From: Mytilus trossulus
Lineage: Eukaryota > Mollusca > Bivalvia > Mytilida > Mytilidae
DNA: 64,000 nt
Reading direction: 5' to 3'
Assembly: GCF_036588685.1 (NCBI RefSeq)
Contig: NC_086379.1
Coordinates: forward strand, 16,787,862 to 16,851,861
This document shows positions 58,440 to 64,000 of the stretch, in pieces. The position numbers were made by a program, and so were the translations under genes. Positions within the stretch are counted from its first letter, which is position 1. Every line of letters begins with the position of its first letter. The notes beneath the pieces were generated by a model. It saw only the letters and a list, made by a program, of their open reading frames with translations, searched no databases and had not been told where the DNA came from.

Positions 58440-60090
58440 TGGAGAACTTGGTTGGTCACGGAATTTGGATCACTGAAGCATGAATGTAGCGGGCCCCGCT
58501 GAAGCAGTTAGTGCAACCCTCTTTTATGAAAATTTCTAGATCCGCAACTGTGGCCAGTTTGGGCCATTACGTTCTAATCTAGTTTCCATAAGTCGGGTAG
58601 GTTGGAAATAGAAAACTTTAAAGGGTTTTAAATATTATTCGGTTTACCGTTAAAATCATTAACAATATACATCATGAGCACTTATTCTCCTTTTACATAT
58701 AGCTCTTCTTATATGAAAATCTTTAATCGATAAATTAGCGTCCTTTACGAAGTTAGCCTTGCGGTTGAAATACTTTTCTTATGTTCTTTTACCTTGTAAT
58801 AAAGTATCAGATCTTTTGACCACCCAAAATATTTAAAGACTGTTACAAAGTTTACATTTTACAAATTTAATTAATTAACTGAGCTTTGTACTCAAATTTT
58901 GTACATTGAAGAACACAAGTCTCATAGAAGAATACAAATAATTGATATTTCCTTCGTCCAAAACTTTTCTTACAAACATGAGCATCATCAAGTAACCATA
59001 GCCCAATTTGTTGAGCCTGTGTACATATTTTACCATAGATATAATGACAGCAAAATAAAGAGAAAACTCTGTAACCTCTGATAACACTGCGGCCAAATTT
59101 GAGGATTTTTTTTTATTAACACCAAGAATATACTGTAGATATCTGAAATGTGTTTTTTTTTCTTTTCTTCAAATAGTCATTTATGTGAATTAATTGAAAG
59201 AAATAAATAATCACTGTCAATAAAATTGCAGTACAATAATTTGAATATGGAGTTCGGGTCCGATTTGGTTTCGGGTCGACTCTCCCATATTTGTCTCAAC
59301 TTCGGTCCATTCTTGTTCTTGCAATCATTTCAGTGAGTATGCATATAGTATGCTTACAATAAAATATCACTGCTCTAGAGTGTACTTTATTGTTATTTTA
59401 CGATTAATCATAATCAGCTTTTACAAAAAGGGCCGAATACCCATAGGGCGAGTTAGTAAAATTAAGCGTTTATAAGATTAAGATCAAATAAATAAATACA
59501 CACTTCCTGGATACATGACGCCAAAAATCTAAGATATAATACAACTAGAAAAGGTTAATTACTTACTTAAATAACAAAGTATATAAAATCTACCTAATAT
59601 ACCGAGAGATATCTGTATTTTAAAGAGCTACATCTTACCTTCCACCAGGAATATGAATACGGAATGATCACAACATTATTTTTTACTCCAATATTTTCAT
59701 CATCAAAATTCATACTCACCATTCATGAGTAACACAACGTGTGCTACAATGTACCAGTGGAATATGATCTATAGACGTATTTACACTTGTATTCAAATTT
59801 GTCCGCCATTACATAACATCACACAGGTTCCCGTAAACTTTGACTTCATAATTCAAAACATATGACGTCACAACTAAAAAGTGATTGTTGCTTGATGTCA
59901 AAAGGTTATTCGGAGGTAATGTAAGGTCATTCGGATGCAAAATACAGCTAAATACCAAAAGTGTAAATATGTTTATTCAACCGTCATTAACACATGTTTC
60001 CATCCCCTGTAATTGCTCAGTTTTGTATTTTTATATAGTGTTTTGTGAACTTGTTTCATTATGCTTGTATTTTATTCTGAGGTAAAGTTC
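58440..60090. other. Mostly unrecognised spacer, one weak candidate exon
   Basis: On the minus strand, 59722-59639 reads 28 codons from ATG to a good GTAAGA donor (MVSMNFDDENIGVKNNVVII...). It ends in phase 0, which does not fit the next NFU1 exon, and I do not recognise the sequence. The rest shows nothing I can support. Confidence 0.3.
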
Positions 60091-60092
60091 CT

Positions 60093-60237
60093 GGCCTCAT
60101 AGTCCAAATAATTATGACATCTTGAAAGGCTATTATATTTTTTTTCTGGGACGCCTTACATCGACGCAGGAAGGCGTCAAAGCAAAAGATTAAAATAGCC
60201 TTCCAAGACGTCATTATTATTTAGACTACTGCATGGC
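60093..60237. mobile_element. Small foldback MITE
   Basis: The left arm (GGCCTCATAGTCCAAATAAT...CTTGAAAGGCTAT) and right arm (ATAGCCTTCCAAGACG...ATTATTTAGACTACTG) are inverted with a small gap. The centre has a second fold (GACGCCTTAC / GGAAGGCGTC). About 145 bp, non-coding. Confidence 0.7.
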
Positions 60238-60367
60238 CTCATTGCTTTGCTCCTCTTGCTTTAAGAGTTTAAATTGAATGTTGCTTTAGTTATTCCACGT
60301 TAAATTCTGAGTGCCAATGAGACAATTCTCCATCCAAGTCACAATATATAAAAGTAATCCATCATAT

Positions 60368-60823
60368 GGGGACGAAGTCCCCAATAACAGTAGAAAATTC
60401 AATAAAATAATCGGGAAAATTTCCCGAATTTTTCAGTGTACTAATGAACTCAAATTTGTTCAAATTTTTTTGTCGCCGTTTTGAAATCCCGGACCTGCGC
60501 AGATATCTGCAATGTTCTTCCTTTTTCCGGTTTTGTTTTTATGAATCTTTGAGTAAAATATATATTTATCAGTCTAGTATAAAAAGGAAGGAACGCAATA
60601 CCAATTTCATTTTTAATAATTCCTTGATACAATATATGAAAAAACGTTCTTTGTTTACTTGCATATGACGTCATAACTTAAATAACGTCACAACTAAAAT
60701 CCCTAACAACAGAACCAAAATCGAAAATGTTACGGTATTTCCATTTCTTTTTTTTAACAAATATTTAAGTAACAAAAAAATAATTCATACAGACTTCGTC
60801 CCCATTTACAGGTAATGCCTGCC
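60368..60823. mobile_element. Nested insertion with GGGGACGAAGTC inverted ends
   Basis: GGGGACGAAGTCC at 60368 faces GACTTCGTCCCC near 60792-60803. TCATAT at 60362-60367 and 60824-60829 could be the target duplication, but it lies 20 bp beyond the right inverted repeat, so the exact end is unsure. It interrupts an inverted copy of the GTGAGCCAAGGCTCC repeat: AAAGTAATCCATCATAT before and TTAGGTCAAGG after join to a normal copy. Confidence 0.6.
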
Positions 60824-61342
60824 TCATATTAGGTCAAGGTAGTAAGTTCTTCAACACAGAGTCTTGGCTCATACCAAACAGCAAGCTATAAAGGGCTCAA
60901 AAAAATTACCAGTGTAATATATAAACATATATATATCATTACACCATTCAAACAGGAAAACCAACCGTCTAATCAATATAAAAAACAAGAAACACTTATG
61001 AACCATATCAAAACACCACAACTACCATATGACTACTGATTATCAGATTCCTTACTTTAATACGAATGTAGGACATGGTGCAAACAATTGCAGCGGTATT
61101 GAAGGTTTAATGGTACCAAACCTTCTCCTTTATCAGAAACAGTAGTGTAACATCACAACATAGAAAGACACATTATAAAATATCTATTGGAATGGCTTAC
61201 AAATGTACGTTACTCAATCAAATAATGTAGTAACACAAATGAAAGAATTTCATCAGTCATTCAGTAGTTGTCTTTTGTTGATGTGGTTCATAACTTAATT
61301 TTGTGTTTCTCGGTTTTTTATATACATTTAGATTAGACCATA

Positions 61343-61731
61343 GACCACTTTCGAGTTCATCCGTCACTGGCAAAAACTCGTCAATTATGCACGCCTTTAG
61401 GACATCATTTACCAGATAGAGGGGGTCGCCTGTATCCCTGCACTATTTACTTTCTTCAAGCGTCTTAGTGATTGTCTTTGTGCAGGATAAACTAGAAATA
61501 ATGGTTGCTCTGTAGGTACTTACTGACAATTCCCTAATGACAGCAGTGTTGATTGTCAATTTTGAGAATTCAATTTGCCGAATAATTCGTGCAATATAGA
61601 ATTATAGTTTTCCAACCACTCGCTCAACATTGGAAGGGAAGTGACGACGCCCCTAAACGCACAAATGACAGTGATAAAGGCACGTATAGTTGACGAGTTT
61701 TTTCCGGTGACGGATGAACTCGAAAGTGGTC
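61343..61731. mobile_element. Tc1/mariner-type MITE, TA target duplication
   Basis: The ends GACCACTTTCGAGTTCATCC and GGATGAACTCGAAAGTGGTC are perfect inverted repeats that continue with one gap through CGTCACTGGCAAAAACTCGTC. TA flanks both sides (61341-61342, 61732-61733). The 389-bp element lies inside a copy of the GTGAGCCAAGGCTCC repeat (GATTAGACCA before, TTGGTTTTATTG after). No transposase. Confidence 0.9.
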
Positions 61732-61871
61732 TATTGGTTTTATTGTTTGAATGGTTTTACACTAGTTAATTTTTTGGGTCCTTTATAGCTTGCAGTTCGG
61801 TGTGAGCCAATGCTCCGTGTTGAAGACTGTACCTTGATCTATAATGGTTCACTTTTATGAATTGTGACTAC

Positions 61872-62397
61872 TACTATCTCCCAATTGATACGATATTCCC
61901 GTGCTTGCATTTCCTATCATGATTTTCTTGATAGAGGGTTACTGCTCACAAGGAAGCTATTAAACCAAGAGTTCCAAATGGTGAAGTTGAAATCATCCCT
62001 TCGTAAATTTTACGGACGCCATCACGAGTTGGTTGACCGTTATGGAATAACCGTTTCACAAATGATATCGGATATGTTCCTTACGTCGTAACTACAATCC
62101 CCTTCCCTTTCATGAATTTGACCTACCGAATTAGACTATTTACCGGATTTGTAATCACATAAGCAACACGACGGGTGCCGCATGTGGAGCAGGATCTGCT
62201 TACCCTTCTGGAGCACCTGAGATCACCCCCCCTAGTTTTTGGTGGGGTTCATGTTGTTTATTCTTTAGTTTTCTATGTTGTGTCATGTGTACTATTGTTT
62301 TTTCTGTTTGTCTTTTTCATTTTTAGCCATGGCGTTGTCAGTTTGTTTTAGATTTACGAGTTTGACTGTCCCTTTGGTGTCTTTCGTCCCTCTTCTA
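61872..62397 (+). mobile_element. 5'-truncated copy of the reverse-transcriptase element
   Basis: Codes QLIRYSRACISYHDFLDRG, LLLTRKLLNQEFQMVKLKSS and RKFYGRHHELVDRYG to a stop at 62089-62091, then the same tail as 29690-29980 (GGAGCAGGATCTGC, GGAGCACCTGAGATCACC, CTTTCGTCCCTC). It keeps the 13 bp lost near 29545 in the longer copy. It is cut off at its 5' end inside another repeat (after AATTGTGACT) and ends about 130 bp before the first coding exon of the UPF0728 gene. Confidence 0.8.
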
Positions 62398-62529
62398 TTA
62401 AATTAGAATCTTTTGATTTGAGATTTATTCTCGCTGATAATTTTTTTTACACCTTTCTGATTTGAATATTACACATGTAGTTTATCGTATAAATTAACAA
62501 AAATGTTTTATTCATTATACAGAAAGAAA

Positions 62530-63712
62530 ATGCCACCAAATGCACAAGTTCTTGTAGCCCATGGTCCATATGAAGCATGTGGAAATGTTGATTATAGAAC
62601 TTCAAGACTTGAAGGATTACAAGGTAAGTTAAGAGTGCAGAGTGTTTCTAATTTTTGAGAATTATTCTTGTTTATCTAGAGTAAACCACAGTGAATCAAT
62701 ATGAATTGTGATTTTAGGGAGCTATACCATTTGATTTTTATGGGGGGGCTAGGATGAAAAATTTTGTCCTGCTTTTTTTTTTAGTTGTAATCTCTGTCCT
62801 GCCTTTTTATTTTTTACTCTATTCGGTCCTGCCTTTTATTTTTACTAGTTTATCCTGACTTTTTTTACACAAATTGTCATCCTGCCTTTTTTTTTTACCA
62901 AGTTGCTCATCCTGCCTTTTTTTTTTACTCAAAACTCCTGTCCTGCCTATTTTTTTCAAATTTCATCCTAGCCCCCCCATAAAATTCAAATGGTAGCTCC
63001 TTTAGGTGATGACAGTATTGTTTTATTAGCCCCCATGGTCTACTGGGTATGAGCTGTTAGATTTACAGTCACTTCAATGAGTCTGTTTTAATATACTGCA
63101 ATATTTAAATTAAATTTTTTGTTTCATTTGAGTAAAATTGATTTACCTCCCCTGAAGTATGTATAATTCATTCCTGCAATTAACTATTTCACAAAAAAAT
63201 ATTTAAAGTAATGATAATCATTTCAGTATATATCTTATTATCAATTTTTGTTGTAAAAATGTTTGTGCTCCTGTTTACATGTACATTTATAAGTTATAAT
63301 AGTATGTATTGATGAAACCTTTCAAATATTTTTCATGTATTATAGCTTAAGAACCAAAGCTGTCAAGTCTAATACAATTTGATCATAATTTCTTTCCTAA
63401 TTGTAACAAATTACAAATATTATTGTGCAGTGAAGAAATTCTTGTGTCATGAAACTTAAATGAGTATAGAATCAGTCCTTTTTTAAAAAGAAATCCTACA
63501 ATATTAAGGTTATTAATTTGTATTTCTAAATTTATTTTAAAAAAAATAAAGTATACATGTACAACATAATAACTGTTTACTTTCTATTACAGCAATGTTA
63601 CATAAAGAAGGACACACTGTAGAACTTGAGGAGATTGATGACTGGAACAAAGTAGAAATATGGGTCAATGGCGAAAAAGTTTTTGATTGTAAAATTCAAG
63701 ATTTAGAATATG
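62530..63712 (+). CDS. C10orf53: UPF0728 family protein (C10orf53-like), first two coding exons
   Basis: Exon 62530-62623 starts at ATG and codes MPPNAQVLVAHGPYEACG, then FRLQGLQ-like SRLEGLQ. Exon 63593-63712 continues in phase with AMLHKEGHTVELEEIDDWNK, VEIWVNGEKVFDCKIQDLEY and a GTAAAT donor. The pattern GPY...RL.GLQA.L...GH.V.LE.I.DWN.VE..VN...IF.C.I.DLE.G is that of UPF0728 (human C10orf53, about 93 residues), a small conserved protein of unknown function. An acceptor (ATACAG) 8 bp before the ATG implies a 5' untranslated exon upstream, not located. The last 20 or so residues lie on an exon beyond the right edge. The intron contains a 283-bp MITE. Confidence 0.9.
62718..63000. mobile_element. 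MITE with 5-bp target duplication and TCCTGCC array
   Basis: The ends GGAGCTATACCATTTGA and CAAATGGTAGCTCC are inverted, extended by TATGGGGGGGCTAGGATGAA and its complement. TTTAG flanks both sides (62713-62717 and 63001-63005). The interior is a run of six to seven TCCTGCCTTTTTT units. It lies in the first intron of the UPF0728 gene. Confidence 0.8.
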
Positions 63713-64000
63713 GTAAATATCTCGGGATAAAATTTTGGAATTTGCATATAATATTTATGGAGCCTTTTGATCTTTCATGATCAATTTCTCTTAAAAAAAG
63801 ATTGACTTTTTTGTTGGAATAAAAGATATGTCATGTCCTATTTTTATTATATGTATATTAAGAAAATAATTTAATGGATTGTTTGTTTGTTGGTTAACGT
63901 TGAGTGAAAATATTTTGAGATTCTCAACGGAATTCTCAAAATACAAATTTACTGGACAGTTAAAAAAGACAAGAACTATATTTTAAGTATGCTAACGATG

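Overview
The window looks like nuclear DNA of a marine bivalve, most likely a mussel (Mytilus-like). It is AT-rich, has short exons with long introns and standard GT-AG junctions, and is dense in dispersed repeats of the kind found throughout mussel genomes. No prokaryotic operon, rRNA gene or CRISPR array was seen. Most open frames above 60 codons lie in repeats; the real genes are spliced and were assembled by matching splice sites, codon phase and protein similarity.

Layout. (1) 585-1184 (+) is the last exon of a cadherin-like membrane protein whose earlier exons lie left of the window. (2) 7623-21715 (+) is a complete 11-exon gene for a second, paralogous cadherin-like receptor of 543 residues: signal peptide, degenerate cadherin repeats, one membrane helix and a basic cytoplasmic tail. 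The two genes form a tandem pair with a shared cytoplasmic signature. (3) 21.7-31.8 kb is repeat land: a 54-bp minisatellite, a 1.4-kb inverted-repeat element, a 1.37-kb bivalve repeat and a broken reverse-transcriptase element. (4) 31.9-36.8 kb (+) holds a C-type lectin gene with a 4-exon coding region. It is preceded by a duplicated first exon that is interrupted by a 592-bp insertion carrying hammerhead-ribozyme-like motifs. (5) 36.8-48.7 kb is gene-poor, with a degenerate minisatellite, two TIR elements and two SINEs. (6) 48781-55926 (-) is a complete 7-exon NFU1 gene (mitochondrial Fe-S cluster scaffold, 271 residues). Its introns are full of small transposons, including one ending 12 bp from a splice donor. 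(7) 57-62.4 kb is a stack of nested MITEs and repeat fragments. (8) 62530-63712 (+) contains the first two coding exons of a UPF0728 (C10orf53-like) gene that runs off the right edge.

The four gene loci are functionally unrelated: two cell-surface adhesion receptors, a secreted or anchored sugar-binding lectin, a housekeeping Fe-S biogenesis factor and a small conserved protein of unknown function. The most interesting material is the tandem receptor pair with its conserved tail motif, the retrozyme-like hammerhead repeats, and the unusually legible nested insertions (TA, TAC, TTAA, TTTAG and 8-bp target duplications).
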